Source: Actinokineospora bangkokensis
GTDB lineage: Bacteria; Actinomycetota; Actinomycetes; Mycobacteriales; Pseudonocardiaceae
DNA length: 64,000 nt
Assembly (NCBI RefSeq): GCF_001940455.1
Contig: NZ_MKQR01000009.1
Span: forward strand, 305,308 to 369,307
Direction: 5' to 3'
Below, piece by piece: positions 49,492 through 58,763 of this stretch. Every line of letters begins with the position of its first letter. Within the stretch, counting starts at the first letter, position 1. A program made the translations under genes and the position numbers. The notes beneath the pieces are model-generated. The model had not been told where the DNA came from, did no database searches, and worked only from the letters and a program-made list of their open reading frames with translations.

Positions 49492-49674
49492 TTCCCGCGG
49501 TGGTGGGTCCTTGCATTCCAGTGTCGCCGCCATTGCTGAGAACAGCTCGGATAACGGCAATTTTCCAACGAAGAGCACTTAGCCCCGCGCTCTTCCTCGA
49601 AACCGATCCGGAATGGTAAGACGCCAGGGAGCAGGAATCGGCGTCGTGGCCATCGCGGACCGGGAGGCACGGGG

Positions 49675-52443
49675 GTGCGCGTACAGGTTCTGGGCGCGGT
49701 GCGGGTCTGGCGCGACGACCACGAGGTCGACGAGGTCGACGTGGGTACCCCGGGCAGGCGGGCGCTGCTGACCCTGCTCGCGCTCGCGGGCGGCAGGCCG
49801 GTCGGCCTCCAGGCCCTCATCGGGGCGCTGTGGGACGACCACCCGCCGCGCAGCGCCGTCAACGTCGTGCACACCCACGTCAAGCACCTGCGGCGCGTGC
49901 TGGAACCCGCGCGCGGTGCGCGCGACCCCGCCCGGGTGCTCGTCACCAGCGGCGGCGGGTACGCGCTCAGGCTGCCCGACGACGCCTTGGACCTGGCCCG
50001 GTTCCGCGCGTTGGTGCGGGAGGGTGCCGCGTTCCGCGGGGCCGGGCAGCACCGGGAGGCCGTCACCCGCCTCGCGGCTGCCTTGCGCCTGTGGTGCGGG
50101 CCGCCCGGGGGTGGCGTGCTGTCGGCCCACCCCGCCGTCACCGCCGCGGTGGGGGAGTGGCAAGCCGCCGTCCTCGCCCTCGGTGAGGCGGCCCTGGCCG
50201 CCGACGACGCCCCCGCCGCGGTGCCGTTGCTCGCCGCCGCGGCGGCCGACGCGCCGCTGGACGAGGCGGTGCACGCCCTGCTCATCCGCGCCCACCACGC
50301 CGCGGGCGACCGGTCGGCGGCCGCGGCCGCCTACCAGCGGGTGCGCGTCCGGCTCGCTGAGGAGTTGGGCCTCGATCCCGGCGACCAGCTGCGCGCGGCG
50401 CACGCCGCCGTGCTGGGCGGACCCCCGCCCGCGCCCCCGAGGTCGACGTCGGTGGTGCCCGCGCAACTGCCCGCAGGCTGCCCGGCGTTCGTCGGCAGGG
50501 ACGCGGCGCTGCGGGCGCTCGACGCCGCTGTTGACGAGCCGACCGGGGGGACGGCCGTGGTGACCCTCGACGGCACGGCGGGCGTGGGCAAGACCGCCCT
50601 GGCGCTGCGGTGGGCGCACCGGGTGGCCGACCGGTTCCCGGACGGGCAGCTGTTCGTGGACCTGCGCGGGTTCGGGCCGGGATCACCGCTGGACCCGGGC
50701 GACGTGCTGGCCGGGTTCATCGAGGCCCTGGGCCTGCCCGCGAGCAGCGCGCCCGTGGGTACCACCGCCCGCACGGGGCTGTTCCGCAGCCTGCTGGCGG
50801 GCAAGCGTGTGCTGGTGGTGCTCGACAACGCCCGCGACGACGAGCAGGTGCGCCCGCTGCTGCCCGGCGCGCCCGGGTGCGCCGTCGTGGTGACCAGCCG
50901 CGTCCGGCTGCCGGGGCTGCTGGTGGACGGCGCCCGCGCGGTCGGCGTCGCCCTGCTCGACCCCGCGGCGGGCAGGGCGCTGCTGGCGGGCAGGCTCGGC
51001 GCCGCGCGGCTGGCGGCCGAGCCGGACGCCGCCGACCGGGTCGTCGCCGCGTGCGCGGGGCTGCCGCTGGCGCTGGCCGTGGCGGCGGCGCGCGCGGCGG
51101 ACACGCCCCTCGCCGACGTGGTGGCCGACCTCGACGAGGCCGGGCGGCTGGAGGCGCTGGCCACCGACGAACCCCGCTCGGACATCCGCGCGGCCTTCAC
51201 CGCCAGCCACCGCGCCGTCGCCCCGGGCGCGGCGCTCCTGTTCGACCTGCTGGGCCTGCACCCGTCCCCGGAGGTGCCGCAGGCGAGCGCGGTGGCGCTG
51301 GCGGGCACGGGGGCCGCCGCGGGCCGCCGGGCGCTGCGCGCGCTCGTGGCCGCCCGGCTGCTCGACGACCGCTGCCGCGGCCGGTTCCGCCTGCACGACC
51401 TGCTGCACGACTTCAGCCGGGAACGGGCCCGCGACCTGCCCGCCGCGGTCGCGGACCCGGCGCTCGACCGCCTGCTGGACCACCTCCTGCACTCCACCCG
51501 CGCCGCCGTGCGCACGCTGTCGCCCCACACCGACGACCGGCCCGTCCCCGGCCCGGTGCCCGGCGCGGACCCGGTGGGGTTCGCCGACCGGGCGGCGGCG
51601 ACGGCCTGGTTGGCCGCCGAGCAGGAGACCCTGGTGGCCTCGGTGGAGCTGGCCACGAGCACCGGCCGCGACCGCACCGCCTGCGAGGTGGCGGCCGCGC
51701 AGCGGTTCTGGCTCGACCGGCGCGGCAGCTGGGACCGGATGCGCGCGGTGGGGGAGGCGGCGCTGGCGGCCGCCGAACGGGTCGACGACCCGTGGCTGCG
51801 CGCCCGCTGCCACCGCGAGCTGATGACGGCGGCGATGCGGCTGCGCGACTGGCCGTCGGGGGAGCACCACCTCGCGCGGGCCCGACAGCTGTTCCAAGCC
51901 GCCGACGACCCGGTGGGCTACGCGCAGGTGCTCGTCAACGGCGCCCAGCTGCGCCGCAAGCAGGGCCGGGTGGGGGAAGCGCTCGACGACGCCAGGGCAG
52001 GCCTGGACCTGCTGGTCCGCGCGGGCCACCGCGGCCAGGCGCTCGCGCTCAGCCTGTTCGGCAGCTTGCAGTTCGAGGCGGGCGAGCACGCCGAGGCCCT
52101 GGCGGCGCACGAGCGCGCCCTGGCGCTCCAGCGCGACCTCGGCTACCGCTTCGGGGAGGCGGACACGCTGCTGGCGATGGGCATCGTGCGCCTGAGCATG
52201 GGCGACCACCGCGGGGCGCGGCGCTGCCACCTGCGCGCCGCCGAGCTGTTCCGCGAGGTGGGCGACCGGTTCTGCGAGGCCGACAGCCTGCTGCGCCTCG
52301 GAGACACCGCCCGGGCCGAGGGGGACCTGGCCGCGGCCCGCCGGCTGTGGTCGACGAGCCTGCACCTGCTCACCGAGCTGCGCAACCCGCTGGCCGACAC
52401 CGCCCACGCGCGCCTGGCGTCGCTGGCGGGCGCGCACCCGTAG
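49675..52443 (+). CDS. AfsR-like SARP regulator with NB-ARC and TPR domains
   Basis: A 922-residue regulator. Residues 1-95 are the OmpR-type DNA-binding domain, 100-245 the BTAD, and 280-560 an NB-ARC ATPase with Walker A 'GTAGVGKTAL' and a Walker B-like 'VLVVLDNARDD'. The C-terminal third holds TPR helices ('GYAQVLVNGAQLRRKQGRVG', 'EHAEALAAHERALALQRDLG'). This domain order matches AfsR, a global activator of secondary metabolism. GGGAGG lies 8 bases before GTG 49675. The target genes are not evident from position. Confidence 0.9.
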   Translation: MRVQVLGAVRVWRDDHEVDEVDVGTPGRRALLTLLALAGGRPVGLQALIGALWDDHPPRSAVNVVHTHVKHLRRVLEPARGARDPARVLVTSGGGYALRLPDDALDLARFRALVREGAAFRGAGQHREAVTRLAAALRLWCGPPGGGVLSAHPAVTAAVGEWQAAVLALGEAALAADDAPAAVPLLAAAAADAPLDEAVHALLIRAHHAAGDRSAAAAAYQRVRVRLAEELGLDPGDQLRAAHAAVLGGPPPAPPRSTSVVPAQLPAGCPAFVGRDAALRALDAAVDEPTGGTAVVTLDGTAGVGKTALALRWAHRVADRFPDGQLFVDLRGFGPGSPLDPGDVLAGFIEALGLPASSAPVGTTARTGLFRSLLAGKRVLVVLDNARDDEQVRPLLPGAPGCAVVVTSRVRLPGLLVDGARAVGVALLDPAAGRALLAGRLGAARLAAEPDAADRVVAACAGLPLALAVAAARAADTPLADVVADLDEAGRLEALATDEPRSDIRAAFTASHRAVAPGAALLFDLLGLHPSPEVPQASAVALAGTGAAAGRRALRALVAARLLDDRCRGRFRLHDLLHDFSRERARDLPAAVADPALDRLLDHLLHSTRAAVRTLSPHTDDRPVPGPVPGADPVGFADRAAATAWLAAEQETLVASVELATSTGRDRTACEVAAAQRFWLDRRGSWDRMRAVGEAALAAAERVDDPWLRARCHRELMTAAMRLRDWPSGEHHLARARQLFQAADDPVGYAQVLVNGAQLRRKQGRVGEALDDARAGLDLLVRAGHRGQALALSLFGSLQFEAGEHAEALAAHERALALQRDLGYRFGEADTLLAMGIVRLSMGDHRGARRCHLRAAELFREVGDRFCEADSLLRLGDTARAEGDLAAARRLWSTSLHLLTELRNPLADTAHARLASLAGAHP

Positions 52444-52452
52444 CCTGGGCCC

Positions 52453-53322
52453 ATGCGCTTGACCACCAAGCTCGCCGCCCACGCGCTGCGGTCCGTGACG
52501 GTCATCCCGACCCCCGCCGCGCTGCGCGGGCTCGGCCCCGCGACCCCCGAGCCCACCGAGGTCACCGCGCCCACCCGGCACGGCGACGTCCGCGTGCTGA
52601 TCTACCGGCCCGACGGCGTGGCGAACCCGCCGGTGCACCTGAACGTCCACGGTGGCGCGTTCATCATGCGCAGGCCGGAGCAGGACGACTTCATCTGCAA
52701 GCGGGTGGCCGCCGACCTCGGCGCCGTCGTGGTGTCCCCGGACTACGACACCGCCCCGGACGTGGCGTTCCCCGTGGCCGAGCACCAGTGCGCCGACGTG
52801 GCCCAGTGGGTGCTCGACAGCGCCGCCGAGCACGGGTGGGACGCGTCCCGGTTGTCCGTGGGCGGGTTCAGCGCGGGGGCCAAGCTGGCGATCAACGTGG
52901 TGCAGCAGGCGCGCGGCCGGTTCCCCGTCGCCGCGCTCGCCGCGGTCTTCCCCGTCGTGGACGTGACCCCCGGCCCGCACGACCGGACCTCGCCCAAGCG
53001 GGTGCCGGTGATCGGTCCCTGGCTGATCAAGCTGGTCAACAGCACCTACTTCGCGGACGAGGCGGCGCGCACCGACCCGCTGGCCTCACCCATCCTCGAC
53101 GACCACCTCGCCGAGTTCCCGCCCACGATGGTCAGCACCGGGTCGCTGGACTCCCTCGCCGTCGACGGGCACCGGCTGGCGCTGGCCCTCACCGCCGCGG
53201 GGGTCCCCGTCACCCACCACGTCTTCCGCGACAGCGACCACGGCTACACCCACAAGCCCCCGCTGGACACCGCGGGCCGCGCCCTCACCGAACTGGTGGA
53301 TTTCCTGCGCGCCCACCTCTGA
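52453..53322 (+). CDS. HSL-family alpha/beta hydrolase (esterase)
   Basis: A 289-residue esterase of the hormone-sensitive-lipase group. The oxyanion motif is 'NVHGGAFIM', the nucleophile elbow 'GGFSAGAKLA', the acid lies in 'STGSLDSLAVDG' and the His in 'DSDHGYTHK'. There is no signal peptide. The ATG follows TAGCCT by about 7 bases, with the TAG also being the stop of the AfsR-like gene, so the mRNA may be leaderless. The substrate is a short ester of unknown nature. Confidence 0.88.
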   Translation: MRLTTKLAAHALRSVTVIPTPAALRGLGPATPEPTEVTAPTRHGDVRVLIYRPDGVANPPVHLNVHGGAFIMRRPEQDDFICKRVAADLGAVVVSPDYDTAPDVAFPVAEHQCADVAQWVLDSAAEHGWDASRLSVGGFSAGAKLAINVVQQARGRFPVAALAAVFPVVDVTPGPHDRTSPKRVPVIGPWLIKLVNSTYFADEAARTDPLASPILDDHLAEFPPTMVSTGSLDSLAVDGHRLALALTAAGVPVTHHVFRDSDHGYTHKPPLDTAGRALTELVDFLRAHL

Positions 53323-53379
53323 GCCCAGGTGGTGCGGCCCGCACCGCCGGGTGCCGCACGCCGTTCTGGAAAGACTCCT

Positions 53380-53404
53380 GTTTGTGCCCGCCGGTCCCGG
53401 GTAT
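53380..53404 (+). promoter_or_regulatory. SigB/SigF-type stress promoter of the catalase gene
   Basis: GTTT (53380-53383), 15 bases, GGGTAT (53399-53404) is an exact match to the actinobacterial SigF/SigB consensus. It lies 69 bases before the catalase start codon, so the catalase is probably induced by general stress. Confidence 0.75.
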
Positions 53405-53473
53405 TCGCCTGGCCGGAGCGCCCGCGCTCCGGCGTCGGACGATCCGCGAACCGCCCAGCACCAGGAGGAGAGC

Positions 53474-55570
53474 GTGCCCCCCAAGCGCCAGCGCGACCAG
53501 GCCGCACCGAAGCCCACCAGCCCCACCGGGAAGGCGGACCCGCTGGCCACCCTGGGGCAGGACAACCGCGCCCAGGCGGGCGACCACCTGACCACCGCGC
53601 AGGGGGTGCGCCTGCCCGACACCGACCACTCGCTCAAGGCCGGGCGCCGCGGTCCCACGCTGATGGAGGACTTCCACCTCCGCGAGAAGATCACCCACTT
53701 CGACCACGAGCGCATCCCCGAGCGGGTGGTGCACGCCCGCGGCGCCGCCGCGCACGGCGCGTTCGTGGCCAACGGCGCGGCCGCCGCGGTCACCAAGGCC
53801 GGGTTCCTGGCCGAGAAGGGGCGCCGGACCCCGGTGTTCACCCGGTTCTCGACCGTGCTGGGCTCGCGCGGCTCGGCCGACACCGTGCGCGACGTGCGCG
53901 GGTTCGCGGTGAAGTTCTACACCGCCGAGGGGAACTTCGACCTGGTGGGCAACAACATGCCCGTGTTCTTCATCCAGGACGGCATCAAGTTCCCCGACGT
54001 CATCCACGCCGGGAAACCGCACCCGGACCGGGAGATCCCGCAGGCCCAGACCGCGCACGACACCTTCTGGGACTTCGTCAGCCTGCACACCGAGGCCACC
54101 CACCACGTGCTGTGGGCGATGTCCGACCGGGGCATCCCGCGCTCCTACCGCACCATGGAGGGCTTCGGGGTGCACACCTTCCGGCTCGTGGCCGCCGACG
54201 GCGGCACCAGCCTGGTGAAGTTCCACTGGAAGCCGGTGGCGGGCGTGCACTCGCTGGTGTGGGAGGAGGCGCAGCTGGCCGCGGGCGCCGACCCCGACTT
54301 CCACCGCCGGGACATGGCCGACGCCATCGAGGCGGGCGCCCCGCTGGAGTACGACCTGGGCATCCAGGTCATGCCCGACACCCCCGACCACACCTTCGAG
54401 GGCATCGACCTGCTCGACGCGACGAAGATCGTGCCCGAGGAGCTGTGCCCGGTGCAGGTCATCGGCAGGCTGACCCTCGACCGCAACCCCACCAACTACT
54501 TCGCCGAGACCGAGCAGGTCGCCTTCCACACCGGCAACCTCGTCCCCGGCATCGAGGTCACCGACGACCCGCTCATGCAGGCGCGGCTGTTCTCCTACCT
54601 CGACACCCAGCTCACCCGCCTGGGCGGGCCGAACTTCACCCAGCTGCCGATCAACTGCCCGCACGCCGCCGTCAACGACAACCTGCGCGACGGCATGCAC
54701 CAGATGGCCATCCACCAGGGCCAGGCGCCGTACCTGCCGAACTCCGTCGACGGCGGCGCCCCGAAGGTCGCCACCGAGGCCGAGGGCGCCTACGTCCACC
54801 GCCCGCGCCCCGTCGAGGGCGAGGCCGTGCGCGCCAACCCGGCGTCGTTCGACGACCACTTCTCCCAGGCGACGCTGTTCTACCGCAGCCTGTCCGAGGT
54901 GGAGCGGGTGCACGTGGTCGAGGCGTTCACCTTCGAGCTGGGCAAGTGCTACGAGCAGGCCATCAAGGAGCGGCAGCTGCGGGTGCTGGCCGAGGTGGAC
55001 GCCGACCTGTGCGCGGCCGTCGCGGCGGGTCTGGGGTTGCCCGCGCCCGCGGGCACGCCCGCCGAGGACGTCGTGCCCTCGCCCGCGCTGTCGCAGATCC
55101 CGCCGGGACCCGGACCGGTCACCGGCCGGGTCGTGGGCGTGGTCGCCGGTCCGGGGGCCGACCTGGGCGGCATCGACAAGCTGGAGAAGGCCGTCGAGGC
55201 CGCGGGCGCCATCCTGCGGGTGATCGCGCCCGCGGGTGGGGTGATCAGCAAGGGCAGGACCACGCGGGTCGTCGAGCGGACCCTGCTGACGTGCCGGTCC
55301 ATCGAGTTCGACGCGGTCGTGGTGGCGGGCGGGCTCGGCGGGTTCCGCGACATCAAGCTGAGCCTGCTGCTCCAGGAGGCGTTCCGGCACTGCAAGCCGA
55401 TCGCGGCCTGGGGTGACGGGGTGCAGGTGCTGGAGGGTGCCGGGGTGGACCTGTCGGCACCGGGTGTGCTGGTGGGGGAGAAGGTGCTGAAGCCGTTCAC
55501 GGGTGAGCTGATCGCGGCGCTGGGGATGCACCGGGTGTGGGAGCGGGCGCAGGTGGTGATGGCGTCGTAG
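53474..55570 (+). CDS. katE: Large-subunit monofunctional catalase (HPII type)
   Basis: A 698-residue catalase splitting hydrogen peroxide. The distal His is in 'ERVVHARGAAAHG', the distal Asn in 'LVGNNMPVFFIQDG', and the haem-ligand Tyr in 'ARLFSYLDTQLTRLGG'. After the core (to about residue 520) comes a flavodoxin/class I glutaminase-like C-terminal domain ('GRVVGVVAGPGADLGG', 'FDAVVVAGGLGG'), as in KatE of E. coli. GTG 53474 has GGAGGAG 4 bases upstream. A SigB-type promoter lies ahead. Confidence 0.95.
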   Translation: MPPKRQRDQAAPKPTSPTGKADPLATLGQDNRAQAGDHLTTAQGVRLPDTDHSLKAGRRGPTLMEDFHLREKITHFDHERIPERVVHARGAAAHGAFVANGAAAAVTKAGFLAEKGRRTPVFTRFSTVLGSRGSADTVRDVRGFAVKFYTAEGNFDLVGNNMPVFFIQDGIKFPDVIHAGKPHPDREIPQAQTAHDTFWDFVSLHTEATHHVLWAMSDRGIPRSYRTMEGFGVHTFRLVAADGGTSLVKFHWKPVAGVHSLVWEEAQLAAGADPDFHRRDMADAIEAGAPLEYDLGIQVMPDTPDHTFEGIDLLDATKIVPEELCPVQVIGRLTLDRNPTNYFAETEQVAFHTGNLVPGIEVTDDPLMQARLFSYLDTQLTRLGGPNFTQLPINCPHAAVNDNLRDGMHQMAIHQGQAPYLPNSVDGGAPKVATEAEGAYVHRPRPVEGEAVRANPASFDDHFSQATLFYRSLSEVERVHVVEAFTFELGKCYEQAIKERQLRVLAEVDADLCAAVAAGLGLPAPAGTPAEDVVPSPALSQIPPGPGPVTGRVVGVVAGPGADLGGIDKLEKAVEAAGAILRVIAPAGGVISKGRTTRVVERTLLTCRSIEFDAVVVAGGLGGFRDIKLSLLLQEAFRHCKPIAAWGDGVQVLEGAGVDLSAPGVLVGEKVLKPFTGELIAALGMHRVWERAQVVMAS

Positions 55571-55657
55571 GACAATCGGGCTTCGCCTGCGCTCGGGGTG
55601 GGGTGTCGCCTCGCCTGCGGCTTCGGTAGGTGGAAGAGCCGGGGCGTTTGGCGGCTG

Positions 55658-55805
55658 GCTCGATGCGGTGGTTGCGCTTGGTCGGGGCCCCTGCGGCGAT
55701 CATGTGCTGTCGGGCGGGAAAAGGCGGGCTGAAAAGACGCCCGCCCGTCCCGTTTGGGTAGCACATGATCGCCTCCCCCGGCCAAGCACAACCACCGCAT
55801 CGAGC
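55658..55805. repeat. Long inverted repeat (46-51-base arms)
   Basis: The left arm 55658-55708 and right arm 55760-55805 are reverse complements over most of their length: both outer ends read GCTCGATGCGGTGGTTG and both inner ends CGATCATGTGCT when oriented alike. The loop of about 51 bases holds a further GGGCGGG/CCCGCCC pairing. The surrounding 55571-55889 holds no gene; the rest of it is unexplained. It could be a miniature mobile or repetitive palindromic element, or a very strong bidirectional terminator between the convergent catalase and response-regulator genes. Confidence 0.75.
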
Positions 55806-55889
55806 ATTGCCGTAGCCGGGCTTCCTGCTGCGGGGGTGGTCGGCCCTTCCTTCTGTATGCGAGGGAGGGGTGCGGTGAAGATCAGGGGG

Positions 55890-56492
55890 CTATAGCCAGT
55901 CGTGTTCTCTGGCGTAGCGGGCGGCTTCGTGGCGGATGCGGGTCTGGGTCTTCTGCATGGCGTTGGAGAGGTAGTTGCGGACTGTGCCCTCGGCCAGGTG
56001 GAGCTGGGTGGCGATGTCGACCACCGAGTAGCCGCCGGAGGTGGCCCGGAGGACGTCGCACTCGCGATCGGTGAGGGGGTTGTCGTCGACCACGGCCAGG
56101 GCTGAGACGTCGGGGTCGATCCAGCGCTTGCCGGTGTGCAGGGTGGTGATCACCTGGGTGATGTGGGCTGGTTCGGCGGACTTGCTGACGAAGCCCTGCA
56201 CGCCCAGCTTGAGGGCCTTGCGCAGGACGCCGGGGCGGGCGTGCCGGGTGAGCATGAGGATGACCTGGTCGGGCAGGTGCCTGCGGATCTCGGCGACGGC
56301 GGCCAGGCCGTCGGTGCCGGGCATCTCCAGGTCGATGACCAGGACGTCGGGGCGCCGGTCGAGGGTGGCGGCGACGGCCCCCGCGCCGTCCTCGGCCTCG
56401 GCCAGGACGGTGATGTCGCCCTCCAGGGGCAGCAGGGCGGCGAGGGCCTTGCGCAGGAGGGCTTCGTCGTCGGCGAGGACCACCGTGGTCAT
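55890..56492 (-). CDS. NarL-family response regulator
   Basis: A 200-residue two-component regulator. The receiver domain (1-120) has the phospho-accepting Asp in 'DVLVIDLEMPG' with acidic residues in 'VLADDEALLRKAL' and a Lys in 'FVSKSAEPAHI'. The LuxR-type helix-turn-helix follows ('LTDRECDVLRATSGGYSVVD', 'IATQLHLAEGTVRNYLSNAM'). The ATG overlaps the stop of the histidine kinase gene (ATGA). The divergent ABC exporter is its likely target. Confidence 0.92.
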   Translation of the reverse strand: MTTVVLADDEALLRKALAALLPLEGDITVLAEAEDGAGAVAATLDRRPDVLVIDLEMPGTDGLAAVAEIRRHLPDQVILMLTRHARPGVLRKALKLGVQGFVSKSAEPAHITQVITTLHTGKRWIDPDVSALAVVDDNPLTDRECDVLRATSGGYSVVDIATQLHLAEGTVRNYLSNAMQKTQTRIRHEAARYAREHDWL

Positions 56493-57622
56493 CTCGGGCG
56501 CCTCCTCGGTCCCGTGGGGAGGGTCGCGGCGGTGGTGAAGCGGCCGTCGCGCAGGGCCGCGGACAGGGTGCCGCCGTCGGCGGCGAGGCGGTCGCGCAGG
56601 GTGGACAGGCCGCGCAGGGGCGGCAGCGGGGTCCTGGGCGCGCCGTCGTTGGTGATGGTGATGCCGGTGGCGGACAGGGTGACCTCGACGCGGGTGGCCT
56701 CGGCGTGGCGCAGGACGTTCGTGGTGGTCTCCCGCAGCACTTGGCCCAGCAGCTCCCCCGCGCGCGGGTCGGGTTCGGTGCCGCGGGTGACCGCGACGGT
56801 GATGCCCGCCGCCTCGAACAGGTTCTTGGCGTTCTCCAGCTCCGCGGACAGGTTGAGGCGGCGCTGGGCGTGGGCCAGCTCCTTGGTCTGGGTGATCGTG
56901 TCGGCCACCAGGGCGCGCACCTCGCGCAGCTCCTGCTCGGCGCGGTCGACGTCGGCGCGCAGCAGCTTCTCGGCCAGGGCGACCTTGAGCTTGACCACGT
57001 GCAGGGTGTGGCCCTGGATGTCGTGCAGGTCGCTGGCGAAGCGGACGCGCTCGCGGGCCACCGCCAGCTCCGCCTCCTGCCCGCGGGCGCGCTCCAGGTC
57101 CGCCACCACGTCGTAGAAGCGCTTGTTGGGGAACATCAGCCCGGTGATCACCGCCGTGATGCCGGTCGGCACCAGCAGGAAGGTGATCAGGTCGCCGATG
57201 AACGCCCCCGGGGCGGTCGCCACCGCCACCGCGCCGACCACCCCGACCACCGCGATCAGCACCACGGCCGCCGCGCCCCGGTGGCGGGGCAGCTGCGGGA
57301 CGGCGAGCGGGCCCGCCACCGACAGGGCGTAGAAGGCGTGCCCGCTGTGCAGCACCACCCCACCGACCACCCAGGTCGCGGCGGCGAGCGCCAGCAGCGG
57401 CGCCGCCACCGGCAGCAGCCCGCCCGCCGCCCAGCGCTCGAAGGCGACCGCGGCCACCGCGGCGCCCACCCCCAGCACCAGCACGTGCCACCAGGTGCGC
57501 GCGCCGAGGGCCACCAGCAGCACCCCGCCCGCCACCATCAGCGGCAGGAACATCACCAGGTTCAACCGCCGCAGCCGCGCCCGGGACCCGCCCGCGGGCA
57601 CCTCGGCCGTGGCTGTGTCCAC
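56489..57622 (-). CDS. NarL-type sensor histidine kinase (HisKA_3)
   Basis: A 377-residue membrane kinase. Five or six hydrophobic helices occupy residues about 20-165. The phospho-accepting His is in 'RFASDLHDIQGHTLHVVKLK', and the HATPase domain follows with 'VLRETTTNVLRHAEATRV' (N box). There is no large sensor domain, so it probably senses membrane stress or drugs, like DesK- and LiaS-type kinases. GTG 57622 is chosen from the GGAG site about 8 bases upstream; longer in-frame starts exist. Upstream, 166 bases separate it from the divergent ABC genes. Confidence 0.88.
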   Translation of the reverse strand: MDTATAEVPAGGSRARLRRLNLVMFLPLMVAGGVLLVALGARTWWHVLVLGVGAAVAAVAFERWAAGGLLPVAAPLLALAAATWVVGGVVLHSGHAFYALSVAGPLAVPQLPRHRGAAAVVLIAVVGVVGAVAVATAPGAFIGDLITFLLVPTGITAVITGLMFPNKRFYDVVADLERARGQEAELAVARERVRFASDLHDIQGHTLHVVKLKVALAEKLLRADVDRAEQELREVRALVADTITQTKELAHAQRRLNLSAELENAKNLFEAAGITVAVTRGTEPDPRAGELLGQVLRETTTNVLRHAEATRVEVTLSATGITITNDGAPRTPLPPLRGLSTLRDRLAADGGTLSAALRDGRFTTAATLPTGPRRRPR

Positions 57623-57788
57623 TGTGGTTGCTCCGTCGTCGCGCGGGTGTCCGGTCCCGGCCAGTATCCCGGCGGGTCCCAGCGCCCACCAGTGACGCCA
57701 CGTCATGTGCACAGCCGGGGGAATGTCATGCCGGGGTGGTGACGCTGCGGCACTGCCGGTGCGCGCGCCGCCGGTGTGTGATCGTGGC

Positions 57789-58664
57789 ATGACCCCGGTG
57801 ATCGAAGTGGACGCGCTGAACGTCCGCTACGGCGACTTCCACGCCGTCAAGGACCTGACCTTCGAGGTGGCGCGGGGGGAGCTGTACGCGCTGCTCGGCA
57901 CGAACGGCGCGGGCAAGACCTCCACCCTGGAGGTCGTCGAGGGCCACCGCGGTGCGAGTTCCGGCTCGGTGCGCGTGTTCGGCCGCAGCCCGCTCGACCG
58001 CCGCGCGGTGCGCCCGCGGGTGGGGATCATGCTCCAGGAGAGCGGGTTCTCCCCGGACCTCACCGCCCGGGAGTCCGTGCGGCTCATCGGCGGCCTGACC
58101 CGCAGGTCGGACACCGCCGAGCGGGTGCTCGGCGTCGTGGGGCTCACCGGCAAGGCGGCCACCCGGGTGGCCCAGCTCTCCGGCGGGGAGAAGCGGCGGC
58201 TGGACTTCGCCACCGCCGTCTGGGGCTCCCCGGAGCTGGTGTTCCTCGACGAGCCCACGACCGGGCTGGACATCCAGTCCCGCGACGACCTGTGGGCGGC
58301 GGTCGACCGGCTGCGCGAGGACGGTGCCACGGTCGTGCTCACCACGCACTACCTGGAGGAGGCCCAGCAGCGGGCCGACCGCATCGGGCTGATGCACCAG
58401 GGCCGGTTCCACCGCGAGGGCACCGTGCCCGAGCTGACCGGCACCCTGCCCGCCACCATCCGCTTCGGCCTGCCCGCCGCCGCACCCGCCCTGCCGCTGG
58501 CCGCCACCCGCGAGGCCGACGGGCGCCTGCTGGTGCGCACCCACGCCCTCCAGCGCGACCTGCACGCCCTGCTCGACTGGGCGCGCGCGGCCCACGTGCA
58601 CCTGGCCGACCTGGAGGCGGGCCCGACCCGGCTCGACGACGTCTTCCGCGCCATCGGCGGGTGA
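57789..58664 (+). CDS. ABC transporter ATP-binding protein (DrrA-like)
   Basis: A 291-residue ATPase. Walker A 'GTNGAGKTST' (about residues 38-47), signature 'LSGGEKRRLD', Walker B 'LVFLDEPTTGLD' and H-loop 'LTTHYLEEA' are all intact. The C-terminal extension of about 80 residues is like that of drug- and lipid-exporting ABC-2 systems. It is followed by a permease gene and divergent from a two-component system, an arrangement typical of antibiotic-responsive exporters. Confidence 0.92.
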   Translation: MTPVIEVDALNVRYGDFHAVKDLTFEVARGELYALLGTNGAGKTSTLEVVEGHRGASSGSVRVFGRSPLDRRAVRPRVGIMLQESGFSPDLTARESVRLIGGLTRRSDTAERVLGVVGLTGKAATRVAQLSGGEKRRLDFATAVWGSPELVFLDEPTTGLDIQSRDDLWAAVDRLREDGATVVLTTHYLEEAQQRADRIGLMHQGRFHREGTVPELTGTLPATIRFGLPAAAPALPLAATREADGRLLVRTHALQRDLHALLDWARAAHVHLADLEAGPTRLDDVFRAIGG

Positions 58665-58763
58665 CCCGCCACCGCGCGGCCTGACCGGACCGCGTCTCCC
58701 ACCGCACCCGATCTCCACCCACCGATCCGAACCCGCAGCGACCACCCCGGAGGGGGACAACCC

